64,000 bases of DNA from Flavobacterium johnsoniae (GTDB lineage Bacteria; Bacteroidota; Bacteroidia; Flavobacteriales; Flavobacteriaceae). Below, piece by piece: positions 35,501-44,584 of the stretch. The stretch spans positions 372,001 to 436,000 of the forward strand of contig NZ_MLFK01000009.1 in NCBI RefSeq assembly GCF_001879205.1, given 5' to 3'. Each line of letters opens with the position of its first letter. Within the stretch, counting starts at the first letter, position 1. Under the pieces are notes generated by a model. That model was given only the letters and a program-made list of their open reading frames with translations. It was not told the DNA's origin and did no database searches. The position numbers and the translations under genes are program-made.

Positions 35501-35689
35501 AATCTGCGATTCGATAATATCAGAATTGGCTCCGGTGTAATTGGTTCGGATAGAAACCTGCGCCGGATCTATCGAAGGAAATTCTCGAACACCCAAAAAA
35601 GTATAACCAATAAAACCGAATAATATAATTAATAGATTCAGTACAATGGTTAAAACAGGTCTTTTTATACTTGTAGTTGATAAACTCAT
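32591..35689 (-). CDS. RND efflux pump, inner-membrane permease (AcrB/HAE1 type)
   Basis: A 1032-aa proton-driven transporter with the RND plan: first helix (VLTIVLNLLIILFGFIGY), a large periplasmic loop, helices 2-6 with the family motif (LATGLVVDDGIVVTENIF, the acidic pair used in proton transfer), a second periplasmic loop and the mirrored second half (GLVTKNGILIVEFANQLR). It expels hydrophobic compounds through the adaptor and TolC-like protein of the same operon. The substrate cannot be told from sequence. Confidence 0.95.
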   Translation of the reverse strand: MSLSTTSIKRPVLTIVLNLLIILFGFIGYTFLGVREFPSIDPAQVSIRTNYTGANSDIIESQITEPLEKAVNAIDGIRNITSSSNQGSSNITIEFNLDKDLEEAANDVRDKVSQAIRSLPQDIDAPPVVSKADADSDAIISMTVQSDTRSSLELSDYAENVISQRLETIPGVSAVQIWGQKRYAMRLWIDPVKLAAYGCTVAEVRDALNAQNVELPSGKLTGNNTELTVKTVGNLSKAEEFNNIIIRTDGDKIVRLSDVGGAELGPENLETKLSQSGLPLIGLAIVPMPGANYLDISKEFYKKYEALKKDLPKDIKLNIALDNTIFVKKSVLEVAETLGISIVLVIIIIYLFFRDWAIAFRPLIDIPVSLIATFFIMWLFGFSINVLTLLAIVLATGLVVDDGIVVTENIFKKVEEGMSPIEAAIKGSNEIFYAVISISVTLAAVFLPVIFLEGFVGRLFREFGVVIGAAVLISAFVSLTLTPMLNAYLMKGGEQKKSKFYIKTEPFFEKMNSSYAEALTKFMDRKWISFPILIACFGLIYLFFTILPKETAPYDDRSSVTMRMTTPEGSSYEYTDRFMQEISKLIDDSIPEKKVSLVITSPGFSSNSVNSGLVRLTLKDVDEREKSQKDIADKLTKWTKQYPNAKTSVTQQPTIAVNRRGGLPIQYIIQAPNFDKLREKIPVFMNEVGKSDVFSTTDVNLKFNKPEINVSIDRAKAESLGISIIDIAQTLQLSLSGQRFGYFIKNGKQYQVIGQFDQKDRSKPLDLTSMFVKNKKGELIQMDNVVKVAEQSNPPQLYHNNRYMSATVAAGLAPGKSISDGIQEMDRIKAKVLDESFTTDLSGESRDFVESSSNTSFAFGLALLLIFLILAAQFESFIDPFIIILTVPMAVAGALFSLWLFNQTWNIFSQIGTVMLIGLVTKNGILIVEFANQLREQGKPKMEAILEASEARLRPILMTSLAIALGALPIAMSLGAASTSRIGMGVVIVGGTIFSLALTLFVIPAIYFMWSRARKHYPEFDHIDEYEKDSIK

Positions 35690-35785
35690 GTGTGATTTTA
35701 GATTTTTTAGAATATAGAAAATAGATTAAAGAGTATTGTCGTAAGTTTTACGGCTTAAACTCATAACCTAATAACCCATAACTTC

Positions 35786-36847
35786 TTACTTACTAATTTT
35801 AACTTTAATTGGTGCTTCGTTTTTCAATGACATAACACCGCTTGTAATTAAAGTGTCACCGGCTTTTAATCCTGATAAAATCAAAATTGAAGAATCAGTT
35901 CTTGTTGTGGCATCCACCATAACTTCTTTTGCTTTGCCCATATTGGCAATAAAAACTTTTTTACCGTCCTGAATGGGTATGATAGCCTGAGAAGGTACAA
36001 CTATAGCGTCTTTAATAATATTTAATGGTAATTTGACATCAGCAAAAGTTCCAGGGAAAAGTTTACCGTCGGTATTGTCAGCAATGGCGCGAATTTGCAA
36101 TGTACGTGTTGCAACTGCCACTTCAGGCTCAATGGCGTATATTTTTGCTGTATATGTTTTATCTGAACCAGAAACAGTAAAATCAATTGTAGATCCTGAT
36201 TGTACCTGCGAAGCATATTTCTCCGGAATAGAGAATGTAATTTTTAATTTTCCTGTATTAACCAATTTTGCTACCAAAACAGTTGGTGTAATGTAAGTTC
36301 CCGGTGAAATGGAACGAAGACCTATTTTTCCTGAAAAAGGGGCTTTTACCGATGTTTTAGATATTTGCGCTCTGATTAATTGTGTTTGGGCTTGCGCCGA
36401 AGCGTGATCTGCTCTGGCAACATCAGCTTCTTCCTGGCTGATGGCTTCTTTTTGAAGTAATAATTTGGCTCTTCTTTCGTTTTCTGCTGCTAAACCTTCT
36501 TTGGTAACGGCTTGTCGCAATTGTGCTTTAAGCTCGATGTCGTTTACTTTAAAAAGTACCTGACCTTTGTTCACATACGTTCCTTCATTAAAGTAAATCC
36601 CCTCTACAATACCTGAAACTTCACTATGGATTTCAATTTGTTCATTGGCTTCGATAGAACCCGATAAAGATAAATTATTATCAAATGTCGAAGTTTTGAT
36701 GACAATTCCGCTTACCGTTGTTGGAGCATCTTTGTCGCCAAATTTTTTAGATTCTTCGTTTTTGCCTTTATTGGATATTATTCTATAGGTGATAAATCCT
36801 CCTAAAACAATGATTATAAGGGCGTAGATTAGGTGTTTTAGTTTCAT
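35786..36847 (-). CDS. RND efflux periplasmic adaptor (membrane fusion protein)
   Basis: The 353-aa first gene of the efflux operon. An N-terminal hydrophobic anchor (HLIYALIIIVLGGFITY) is followed by a lipoyl-like domain with a helical hairpin (residues about 60-170, EIHSEVSGIVEGIYFNEG, KAPFSGKIGLR), a beta-barrel domain and a membrane-proximal domain (PSQAIIPIQDG). It bridges pump and TolC-like channel. There is no visible lipobox, so it is probably anchored by the helix. Confidence 0.93.
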   Translation of the reverse strand: MKLKHLIYALIIIVLGGFITYRIISNKGKNEESKKFGDKDAPTTVSGIVIKTSTFDNNLSLSGSIEANEQIEIHSEVSGIVEGIYFNEGTYVNKGQVLFKVNDIELKAQLRQAVTKEGLAAENERRAKLLLQKEAISQEEADVARADHASAQAQTQLIRAQISKTSVKAPFSGKIGLRSISPGTYITPTVLVAKLVNTGKLKITFSIPEKYASQVQSGSTIDFTVSGSDKTYTAKIYAIEPEVAVATRTLQIRAIADNTDGKLFPGTFADVKLPLNIIKDAIVVPSQAIIPIQDGKKVFIANMGKAKEVMVDATTRTDSSILILSGLKAGDTLITSGVMSLKNEAPIKVKISK

Positions 36848-37417
36848 AAAATTGAGGTGAATATATGTTTTTGGTGTATGTTTTTAGCAGCTAGCAAATT
36901 TAACTTTTTGTACCGAAACCAAAAGATGTTAGCTTTTATTTAACATTTGGATGACAGTAATTTTAAATCATATTTGGGAGTGCATAGTCGTAAAAAGTTT
37001 GCGGTTAGATGTTGATTTTGATAAAAGGTTTAAAAGCAAAGGTGTTTTTTTTACATTATTCTTAACTTTTTTTGGAAGATAGTTTGTATTTTGTTTTAAA
37101 TCAGGTAGATAGTGTTTTTATAGATATAAAAATATTTTGGGTTTACTATTTAAAAATCAAAGGGAAGCTGTGTGGTTACTAAACTTTAGTAAAATTTTTC
37201 GTTTTTGTCCGATTTTCTTTGCAGTTTATCGATTTTATTTGTATTATTGATATGTTAAACAAAATGATAATATTTGTAGTATTTATTAAGGAATACTCTT
37301 AATATTTTGATTTAAGTTGTAGGCTTGGTGTAGTTTTTTGTGTTTTTTAAAGAATTTGATTAATAATTGTATTAACAAGTGTTTATAATTTTCGTTCTTA
37401 ATTACTAAAAATATTAT
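36848..37417. other. 570-bp divergent spacer
   Basis: It holds a likely promoter of the efflux operon at 36895-36922. Toward the right gene only a weak TTG / TAATTTTC pair near 37370-37400 is seen. No small gene or hairpin of note. Confidence 0.45.
36895..36922 (-). promoter_or_regulatory. Putative promoter of the efflux operon
   Basis: Minus-strand TAAATTTG (36895-36902) matches TAnnTTTG; TTGG (36919-36922) lies 17 bases upstream, slightly short of the usual 19-21. The ATG is about 48 bases downstream. Confidence 0.45.
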
Positions 37418-38017
37418 ATGAAGAAAAAAATACTCCTAAGTTTATGGTTTACATTATTACTGGCTTCGATAGGCTTTCTTTTTTGGCAGAATGAATTTAA
37501 ATATAGTCTTCCTACGCCCATTCCCAAAAACTATCATACTATAGCAATGGGTTCTAAAATCGATTTATCGCAATGCTGTGCTTTTGATAATAAACCTGTT
37601 TTTTTTCATTTCTTTAATCCGGATTGTCCCTGCTCACGATTTAATGTGCCTCATGTTAGCGGATTAATTAAAAAGTACGGGGATAAAATCAATTTCAAAA
37701 TCGTTGTTTTAAACAAACAAAAGACTTTTTCCATAAAAGAAATCCAAGAGAAATTTGGTGCCGAAATTCCTGTATATTTTGACGAAGGAATTGCCCAAAA
37801 ATGCGGTGTAATTTCAACTCCTCAGGCTGTTCTTTTAGATCCATCACATAATTTATATTATCGTGGTAATTACAACAAAACCAGATACTGTACAGATGCT
37901 GACAGTAATTACGCTCAAATGGCGATTGACTCGCTGTTAAAACAAAATAATGCGCCCTCATTTAATGCTTTAGCTCTAAGAGCTTACGGATGTTCGTTAC
38001 CAAAATGCACTAAATAA
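37418..38017 (+). CDS. Membrane-anchored thioredoxin-like protein with a CPC motif
   Basis: A 199-aa protein with one N-terminal helix (about 5-23) and an exposed thioredoxin-like domain. The expected active-site loop reads FFNPDCPCSRFN, with one residue between the cysteines instead of two. A cis-Pro region (GVISTPQAVLLD) follows. Two more cysteines (LSQCCAF) precede the fold and the tail has two more (YGCSLPKC). It could reduce or relay disulfides outside the membrane, or act as a redox-sensor partner of the two following genes, which are 30 and 80 bases apart. Confidence 0.75.
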   Translation: MKKKILLSLWFTLLLASIGFLFWQNEFKYSLPTPIPKNYHTIAMGSKIDLSQCCAFDNKPVFFHFFNPDCPCSRFNVPHVSGLIKKYGDKINFKIVVLNKQKTFSIKEIQEKFGAEIPVYFDEGIAQKCGVISTPQAVLLDPSHNLYYRGNYNKTRYCTDADSNYAQMAIDSLLKQNNAPSFNALALRAYGCSLPKCTK

Positions 38018-38046
38018 ATCTATCACTAACTTAATTTTTTAAACCT

Positions 38047-38901
38047 ATGAAAACAAAAGCCAGTTTGAATGAGCAAGATTATCTGCATAATTTTATGTCT
38101 ACCATGACACAAAAATCAGATACAATTATCAATTATGTTCTAGCCGTTTATTTTCTTCTCGGAATTGGATTATCCTTTAAATACGATACTTTCGAAATAG
38201 GAGTGGGAGTAGGAACGCTGAATCTCCTGGCCTATTATTCGGCAAAGTTGTTTATGAAGAATTCTAAATTCTATCAATATGTTTTATCCGTTGTACTGGC
38301 GATTTTTATGGCTCAGTATATTTACCAAATGCATGGTATGTTCGAAATGCATTTTACGGTTTTCATTGCCAGTACGATCTTAATTATTTATCAAAACTGG
38401 AAACTTCAGATTCCGTTAACGCTTTTGGTGGTGCTTCATCATGCTGGTCTTGCTTATTTGCAGAACTTCGTTTATAATGATGCAAACGGTCTTCAGGTTT
38501 ATTTTTCTCAGGTAAATTTTGATTTAGAAACGCTTATTATTCACACTGTTTTAGCGGCCGTTGTATTTTTTATGAATGGTTATTGGGCGTATTATTTTAA
38601 AGAGCATAGCGAAAATCATATTTCTAAAATTTCGGATGAATATGAATTAGAAAACATGAAACTGGCTTCGGCTAAATTCAGCTCTATGTCGGCTACAAAA
38701 GAATACAATGACTTTATTCACAGAACTACTTTAGACTTAAAACTTCCTGTAAATTCTGTTTTAAAATTAATTGATGTTTCGAAAGGACATACAGATAATG
38801 ATAAGCTTTTGACTTACTTGGATATGATGAGAGAAAGCGCTAAAAAAATTGATGATTTAGTGAATGACATTCATGTAAAATCTACGAACAGCAGAAATTA
38901 A
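38047..38901 (+). CDS. Multi-pass protein with a degenerate HisKA-like tail
   Basis: A 284-aa protein with about six transmembrane helices (YVLAVYFLLGIGLSF, QYVLSVVLAIFMAQYI, HTVLAAVVFFMNGYWAYYF and others) and a C-terminal helical pair (about 215-280). The tail aligns with HisKA (TTLDLKLPVNSVLKLI for the usual SHxLRTP box) but the phosphoryl His is replaced by Leu, and there is no ATPase domain. It resembles a shortened kinase, perhaps a dimerising sensor. It lies between a thioredoxin-like gene and a PAS-domain gene on the same strand. Confidence 0.65.
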   Translation: MKTKASLNEQDYLHNFMSTMTQKSDTIINYVLAVYFLLGIGLSFKYDTFEIGVGVGTLNLLAYYSAKLFMKNSKFYQYVLSVVLAIFMAQYIYQMHGMFEMHFTVFIASTILIIYQNWKLQIPLTLLVVLHHAGLAYLQNFVYNDANGLQVYFSQVNFDLETLIIHTVLAAVVFFMNGYWAYYFKEHSENHISKISDEYELENMKLASAKFSSMSATKEYNDFIHRTTLDLKLPVNSVLKLIDVSKGHTDNDKLLTYLDMMRESAKKIDDLVNDIHVKSTNSRN

Positions 38902-38981
38902 GACAGTAAAAATCAACTTCCAAAAAAAAACATTTTTACACGCAGCGCTGCCATTATTTATTAATTTTTAATAGAAAATTT

Positions 38982-39590
38982 ATGGATACAAGATTTACCC
39001 GCCCAACTCCCTCTGACCGAGAAGTCGACTGGAATAAAAATAAAGTATTACTTAGTAAAACAGATAAAAACGGAACAATTCTGTATGCCAATGAAGATTT
39101 CATAGATGTTTCCGGATACGATGAATTTGAACTTATAGGGCAGCCTCACAATATTGTGAGGCATCCTGATATGCCGAAAGTAATTTTTAAATTCTTATGG
39201 GACAGTATCAAATCCAGCGAAAATATTCATGTCATTATAAAGAACATGGCTAAAACCGGACGCTATTACTGGGTTGTTACCGATTTTAAAATTATATCTG
39301 ATACGAATGGAGATGGTGATATAGTAGGGTATTTCGGAACCCGAAAATCAGTTCCGGAACCTATCATCACAAAATTTATTGAACCTTTATATAAAAAACT
39401 GCTGCAGATAGAAGAGGCGAGCGGCATAAACGCTTCTGAAGAATATCTGGTTGGTTTTTTAGAGGAACGAAAGAAAACGTACATGGAATACGTCGACCAC
39501 TTAATCGCTACGGGAAAAGACGATAAAAATAAAATAAGCAAAGGCTTGTTTAGCGGTATATTCGAAAAGAAAAGTCCGCCAAAGAAGTAA
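38982..39590 (+). CDS. PAS-domain sensor protein, Aer-like N-terminus
   Basis: A 202-aa protein with one PAS domain (about 22-130; LLSKTDKNGTILYANEDF, VSGYDEFELIGQPHNIVRHP as in Aer-type FAD-binding PAS) and a helical tail. No kinase, chemotaxis or output domain follows. It could bind FAD or another cofactor and pass a redox signal to a separate protein. It ends a three-gene run of short sensory proteins. Confidence 0.85.
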   Translation: MDTRFTRPTPSDREVDWNKNKVLLSKTDKNGTILYANEDFIDVSGYDEFELIGQPHNIVRHPDMPKVIFKFLWDSIKSSENIHVIIKNMAKTGRYYWVVTDFKIISDTNGDGDIVGYFGTRKSVPEPIITKFIEPLYKKLLQIEEASGINASEEYLVGFLEERKKTYMEYVDHLIATGKDDKNKISKGLFSGIFEKKSPPKK

Positions 39591-39705
39591 TAAAAAACCT
39601 AAATACGCTTCATTGTACCAACTCAAAATATTCACTAAAAATTTGCCCCCAACAAATCTAAATCACCTGAATATTAGAAAAACATTGAAGTGTATTTTTT
39701 TTTAG

Positions 39706-39903
39706 GTTCTAAGGTTCTGAGGTACTTAGGGGCTAAGTTTTTTTAGGTACAGAGTAGCAAAGTATCTTTAAAAAATATGTTCAGGTTTTCATAAACCTTC
39801 GACTTCGCTCAGGATGACAATTCATTATTTATGCTCCGTATTATTTCTATTTTTACTAAAAACCTCAGCAACTCAGCACCTCAGTACCTCAGAATCTTAG
39901 CAC
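39706..39903. repeat. Imperfect 32-base inverted repeat before recG, plus a flavobacterial repeat fragment
   Basis: Left arm 39706-39737 and right arm 39872-39903 are mostly complementary (units of TTCTGAGGTACT type). The right arm ends two bases from the recG stop. In between, 39796-39820 carries CTTCGACTTCGCTCAGGATG, also found in the palindrome near 60.8 kb. The gene pair is convergent, so it may be a terminator for both sides. Confidence 0.6.
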
Positions 39904-39904
39904 C

Positions 39905-42013
39905 TTAAGAAATATAATTCCAAATATTCTTTTTCTTTGTCAATTCTATAAAAACCATTTTCAAGACTGCATGTTCTGGTTTTTGTAAAGGAGGATCTTC
40001 TTTTAAAATTTTCATGGCGTAGTTTCGGGCTAAAGATAAAATCTCTCTGTCCTTTACAATATCAGCGATCTGCAGGTTTAAAACACCGCTTTGCTGTGTT
40101 CCCATTAAATCTCCCGGACCGCGGAGTTTAAGATCGACTTCGGCAATTTCGAAACCATCATTAGTTCCAACCATCGTTTCCATTCTGGTTTTGCTGTCGG
40201 TGCTTAACTTGTGGCTCGTCATTAAAATACAATAACTCTGCTCAGCGCCTCGGCCTACGCGTCCGCGTAACTGATGTAACTGTGAAAGACCAAAACGTTC
40301 TGCACTTTCAATAATCATAACGCTGGCGTTTGGAACGTTTACACCAACTTCAATTACGGTTGTAGCGACCATAATATTGGTTTTTCCTTCGGAGAAACGT
40401 TTCATTTCGGCATCTTTATCAGCCGGTTTCATTTTTCCGTGCAGAATGGAAATCGAATATTGAGGCAAAGGAAAATCTCTTGAAATACTTTCGTAGCCAT
40501 CCATTAAATCTTTATAATCCATTTTTTCAGATTCCTGAATAAGCGGATAAACGATATAAATCTGTCTTCCTTTAGCAATTTCATCACGCAGGAATTTCCA
40601 GACTTTTAAGCGGTTGGTATCATAACGATGTGCCGTTTCAATAGGTTTTCTTCCCGGCGGTAATTCATCAATTACTGAAATGTCCAAATCGCCGTATAAA
40701 CTCATCGCTAAAGTTCTTGGAATTGGCGTTGCCGTCATTACCAAAACATGCGGCGGAATATCATTTTTCTTCCACAATTTTGATCTTTGCTCGACACCAA
40801 AACGATGCTGCTCGTCGATTACGGCTAAACCAAGATTTTTGAATTTTACTTTGTCTTCTAATAAAGCATGTGTTCCAATTAAAATCTGCAGACTTCCATT
40901 TTCGAGATCTTCATGAATAATTTTTCTTTCGGAAGTTTTAGTCGAACCGGTTAATATTTTAATGTTGATGTTTAGCGTATTGGCAAATTCTGATAAACCA
41001 ATAAAATGCTGGTTGGCCAGAATTTCTGTTGGTGCCATCAAACAGGCCTGAAAACCATTATCAATAGCCAAAAGCATACTCATAAAAGCCACGATTGTCT
41101 TTCCGGAACCTACATCTCCCTGCAGTAATCGGTTCATCTGGGCATTGCTTCCCATATCCGATCGGATTTCTTTTATAACCCTTTTCTGCGCATTGGTCAG
41201 CGCAAATGGAAGGTGATTTTGATAAAAATCATTAAAAAGTTCACCCACTTTTGTAAACGGATGTCCTTTTATTTTGTGTTTTCTGATTAGATTTTTAGTG
41301 ATTAACTGAAGTTGAATAAAAAACAATTCCTCAAATTTTAATCGGAACTGGGCTTTTGCCAGAGCATCTGCACTTTTCGGAAAATGTATGTTGAATATGG
41401 CTGCTCTCTTCGGAATCAGTTTTAACTCTTCTATCAAATAAGGCGGAAAAGTTTCGGTAAACAAAGCCTGGGTTTCAATAAACAATTGCTCCATGAGCTT
41501 ATTTATTGTTCGGTTGGAAATTCCTCTGTTTGTCAGCGTTTCAGTAGACGGATAAACGGGCTGCATAGCTGAACGAAGGCTCTTTTCATGTTCGCTCAGC
41601 AGTTCAATTTCCGGATGTGCCATACTGAATTGGCTTCCGTACAAAGAGCATTTTCCAAAAATAACGACTTGTTCATTTAGCTTTAAACTCTCGCGAATCC
41701 ATTTATGTCCCTGAAACCAGTTTAAGTCAATCTGCCCGGTTTCATCCACAAAAGCGGCAACCAGGCGTTTTTTGTTTTTGGCAAATTCAACGGTTTTTAT
41801 GTTGATGATTTTTCCAATAATCTGAACTTCACTTCCTGTATTCTGCAGTTCGTTAATCTTATAATAACGCGTTCTGTCAATGTAACGATTGGGGTAAAAG
41901 TTAACTAAATCTCCATATTTATGAATTCCTAATTCCTTACGAAGCAATTGACCGCGGCTTGGGCCAACACCTTTTAGGTATTCAATAGGAGTTTCCAGAA
42001 GATTGTTAGACAT
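39905..42013 (-). CDS. recG: ATP-dependent DNA helicase RecG
   Basis: A 702-aa branch-migration helicase of usual length for reversing stalled forks. It shows the N-terminal wedge domain (TPIEYLKGVGPSRGQLL, an OB fold near 60-160), Walker A LLQGDVGSGKT, DEQHRFGVEQR, TATPIPRTLAM and the C-terminal helicase half with ERFGLSQLHQLRGRVGRG and the RecG end (GDLMGTQQSG). It is a lone gene on its strand between a convergent PAS gene and a divergent hypothetical gene. Confidence 0.97.
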   Translation of the reverse strand: MSNNLLETPIEYLKGVGPSRGQLLRKELGIHKYGDLVNFYPNRYIDRTRYYKINELQNTGSEVQIIGKIINIKTVEFAKNKKRLVAAFVDETGQIDLNWFQGHKWIRESLKLNEQVVIFGKCSLYGSQFSMAHPEIELLSEHEKSLRSAMQPVYPSTETLTNRGISNRTINKLMEQLFIETQALFTETFPPYLIEELKLIPKRAAIFNIHFPKSADALAKAQFRLKFEELFFIQLQLITKNLIRKHKIKGHPFTKVGELFNDFYQNHLPFALTNAQKRVIKEIRSDMGSNAQMNRLLQGDVGSGKTIVAFMSMLLAIDNGFQACLMAPTEILANQHFIGLSEFANTLNINIKILTGSTKTSERKIIHEDLENGSLQILIGTHALLEDKVKFKNLGLAVIDEQHRFGVEQRSKLWKKNDIPPHVLVMTATPIPRTLAMSLYGDLDISVIDELPPGRKPIETAHRYDTNRLKVWKFLRDEIAKGRQIYIVYPLIQESEKMDYKDLMDGYESISRDFPLPQYSISILHGKMKPADKDAEMKRFSEGKTNIMVATTVIEVGVNVPNASVMIIESAERFGLSQLHQLRGRVGRGAEQSYCILMTSHKLSTDSKTRMETMVGTNDGFEIAEVDLKLRGPGDLMGTQQSGVLNLQIADIVKDREILSLARNYAMKILKEDPPLQKPEHAVLKMVFIELTKKKNIWNYIS

Positions 42014-42059
42014 AGAGGAGTTTTAGATTTTAGAGTTTAGATTGAGGATTTGGTTTTGA

Positions 42060-42075
42060 TCCCGAAACCTCGGGA
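42060..42075. repeat. Short perfect hairpin between recG and the acidic-protein gene
   Basis: TCCCGA, loop AACC, TCGGGA. A near copy (CCCGAAACTTCGGGG) is at 51288-51302, so it is a repeated element. Confidence 0.5.
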
Positions 42076-42180
42076 CGGAATGGATTTTTAAATTTTACAG
42101 ACAGCGAATATAATTCTTAATTAGGAAATTTAAAAGCCTGAAATAATTGGATAAGTATTTTAACAAATAAAGATAATTCT

Positions 42181-42188
42181 TAGATTTG
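42181..42188 (+). promoter_or_regulatory. -7 box of the promoter for the acidic protein gene
   Basis: TAGATTTG fits TAnnTTTG, 29 bases before the start. The -33 TTG is not clear. Confidence 0.4.
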
Positions 42189-42217
42189 TTAAAATGTTTA
42201 AGATATAAGCCCCTGAT

Positions 42218-43990
42218 ATGATTAACGAAGAAAAAATTCCTTTTGAAACCTTAGAGTTTGCCGGTATTACATTTAAAGTGATTAATCGACATGCAGCTCA
42301 CGATATTATTGGAAATCTTACCAATTTTAATAACGAAAAAATATACAACGTTTTTGAAGATACCTGGCGTTTTCCTGATTATGAAGAAAATCCAATTTTT
42401 CTATTAGCAGAAGATGATGTAGAAATGGATTCGTTTGAAATGGATTTTAGTACAGAGGAACATCCCGATATTTTCATTCTAGGATTTATTTTTAAAGGTA
42501 ACCTAAGTGTTAAGAAACTAATCAGTTCTTTTGATACGGACAATTCACCAGCTTTAATTGTATTCGGAGAAACTACATCGGTAAATATTACTTTATTTGG
42601 AAGTGTTCATTACTTAGGCGGCGGCGTAAAATGTGATGCTCTTTTGGGAGAATACAATCACGGAGAACTTTTTGTAAAAGGAGACGTCACAGCATGGTTA
42701 ATTTACAGTGATGATATGCTGATGCATTTTGAACGTTTTACAGATGTTCAGGCCATAATTAGTATAAACCGTCCTGATGTATTAATCTGCAGTAATGTTA
42801 CGGACGAGGATGGTACAGTAATTACCATTGAAAATTACTTTCCGTCAACTCATAAATTATCTGATATTGTTGATGATTCATTTATTGAAATATCAGATTA
42901 TGGAACAGAAACATTAGGAAATAATTACTACGAAGATGCCTTTAAGGAAGGACTTTCGATCCTGAATTACGATAAAACGGAAAAGTATATGTATACTAAT
43001 TTCCGGGATGAGTTTATAAAGATGGTTGAAGTTTTGTCTGAACTGGAATATGTAAAGCAGATAGGCAGAATCAGTAAAAATATTGCAGGTACTACATATT
43101 CGTTTATTCCTTTTGATTATGAAGGGAAAAAGTACAGCCAGATTTCGGAAGAAATTGGAAATGGATTTAATATTCGAATGCGTGCTTTATGGTGTCATGA
43201 CAATGAAGAAATCATGCTTATACTGGAATATCTTTATGAAGATGGAAATCCTAAGTATCAATGGATGAATAATGAAACAGCGCCGGGAATAGAGATGTTT
43301 TGTGTAAAAGGTGCGGCAATAAAAGCTTTTGAAGTACTTACCGCTGAGCCTTCTGAAGATGACGACGACGATGAAGATGAAACAGAATATGCAGAATACG
43401 ACAGCAGTTTTTCATTAGAAGATTTTTCGGCTCAGTTTGGCCGTTATGCTTTGCCGGAAGATTTAGTGAAATTATATGAGTTTGAGCAGGAATATGGAGC
43501 AGAAACGTATTCAGAATGTTTTGGACTTACCATAACAGACGATAAGACCGGCATTAAAACCTGGTCTGAAGAGGAAGAATTTTATAATAGTTTCATCGAA
43601 TTTGCAGGAGCAAATGGTTCCGGAAGTTCGTATGCGTATTGGTTGATTGATAATGATTTAAATAACTGCCCAATAGTTGTTTTTGGTGATGAAGGAGGAA
43701 TTCATGTCGTAGCCGAAAATACACGAAAATTGATTCATCTTTTAACTTTAGATACAGAAATTTCAGTTGATTTTGATTCGGCTTATTTCTATAAAGACGA
43801 GGAATATTACTCAGAAAATGATAATATAGAAGCGTTTCAGCAATGGGTTAAAAAAGAATTTAATCTTGATCCAATAGAAACTAACGAAGAAACCGATGAG
43901 ATTGTAAAACAAGCGAAAGACAAGTATAAAAAACGATTAAACGATTTCTTAATCAAATTTGATATAGAAATTGGCGAAGATGACGAATAG
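42218..43990 (+). CDS. Large acidic protein with bactofilin-like and SUKH-like parts
   Basis: A 590-aa cytosolic-looking protein. Residues about 80-190 have a repeated short-strand pattern (FKGNLSVKKLISSFDTDN, LGEYNHGELFVKGDVTAW) like a polymer-forming beta-helix. The middle has a linker with runs of Asp/Glu (DDDDDEDETEYAEYD). The C-terminal 200 residues (LPEDLVKLYEFEQEYGAE, CPIVVFGDEGGIHVVAENT) resemble SMI1/KNR4 (SUKH) proteins, which often act as immunity or adaptor proteins. Both domain calls are by pattern only. Confidence 0.55.
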   Translation: MINEEKIPFETLEFAGITFKVINRHAAHDIIGNLTNFNNEKIYNVFEDTWRFPDYEENPIFLLAEDDVEMDSFEMDFSTEEHPDIFILGFIFKGNLSVKKLISSFDTDNSPALIVFGETTSVNITLFGSVHYLGGGVKCDALLGEYNHGELFVKGDVTAWLIYSDDMLMHFERFTDVQAIISINRPDVLICSNVTDEDGTVITIENYFPSTHKLSDIVDDSFIEISDYGTETLGNNYYEDAFKEGLSILNYDKTEKYMYTNFRDEFIKMVEVLSELEYVKQIGRISKNIAGTTYSFIPFDYEGKKYSQISEEIGNGFNIRMRALWCHDNEEIMLILEYLYEDGNPKYQWMNNETAPGIEMFCVKGAAIKAFEVLTAEPSEDDDDDEDETEYAEYDSSFSLEDFSAQFGRYALPEDLVKLYEFEQEYGAETYSECFGLTITDDKTGIKTWSEEEEFYNSFIEFAGANGSGSSYAYWLIDNDLNNCPIVVFGDEGGIHVVAENTRKLIHLLTLDTEISVDFDSAYFYKDEEYYSENDNIEAFQQWVKKEFNLDPIETNEETDEIVKQAKDKYKKRLNDFLIKFDIEIGEDDE

Positions 43991-44041
43991 TTATTTCTGC
44001 AATCATCAAATGAATCTTTATCTTTGATTAAAATTTAAAGA

Positions 44042-44581
44042 ATGACAACACATTTAGCACTTTTACGCGGTATTAATGTTTCGGGCCACAATATGATGAA
44101 AATGGAAGCTTTGAAAACAATGTTGGAAAATATTGGTTTTCAAAATGTCCGCACTTATCTGCAGTCGGGAAATGTTTTTGTAGACAGTGAAGAAGATGCT
44201 GCAAAAGTGGGTTTCATGATCAAACAGGAAATTTTTAAAGTCTTTGGACATGAAGTTCCTACGATTGTAATTACAAAAGAAGATTTGGAATTGTGTTTTA
44301 AAAACAATCCCTTTCTAAAGGAAAAAGACGCAGATACGAAGAAACTTTATGTTGCTTTTGTTTCAATTGCTTTGAAAAAAGAAAGCATAAATGACTTGAA
44401 AATTAGTCAGTTTAAACCAGATGAAGCCAGTATCGACGGGAACAGAATTTTTATTAAATATGCCGTTGGTGCCGGAAAAACAAGGTTTGACCAAAAATAT
44501 ATTGAGAAAAAACTTAATGTCATATCCACAATTCGAAACTGGAATACAGTTACGAATCTGTTGAAAATGTACGAAGAATAA
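44042..44581 (+). CDS. DUF1697 family protein
   Basis: A 179-aa protein matching the family start (THLALLRGINVSGHNMMKME) and LQSGNVFVDSEED, EDLELCFKNNPF, and the conserved RNWNTVTNLL near the end. The function of the family is unknown. A TATCTTTG box at 44019-44026 is close to the start. It is convergent with the next gene, with only three bases between the stop codons. Confidence 0.88.
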   Translation: MTTHLALLRGINVSGHNMMKMEALKTMLENIGFQNVRTYLQSGNVFVDSEEDAAKVGFMIKQEIFKVFGHEVPTIVITKEDLELCFKNNPFLKEKDADTKKLYVAFVSIALKKESINDLKISQFKPDEASIDGNRIFIKYAVGAGKTRFDQKYIEKKLNVISTIRNWNTVTNLLKMYEE

Positions 44582-44584
44582 AAC

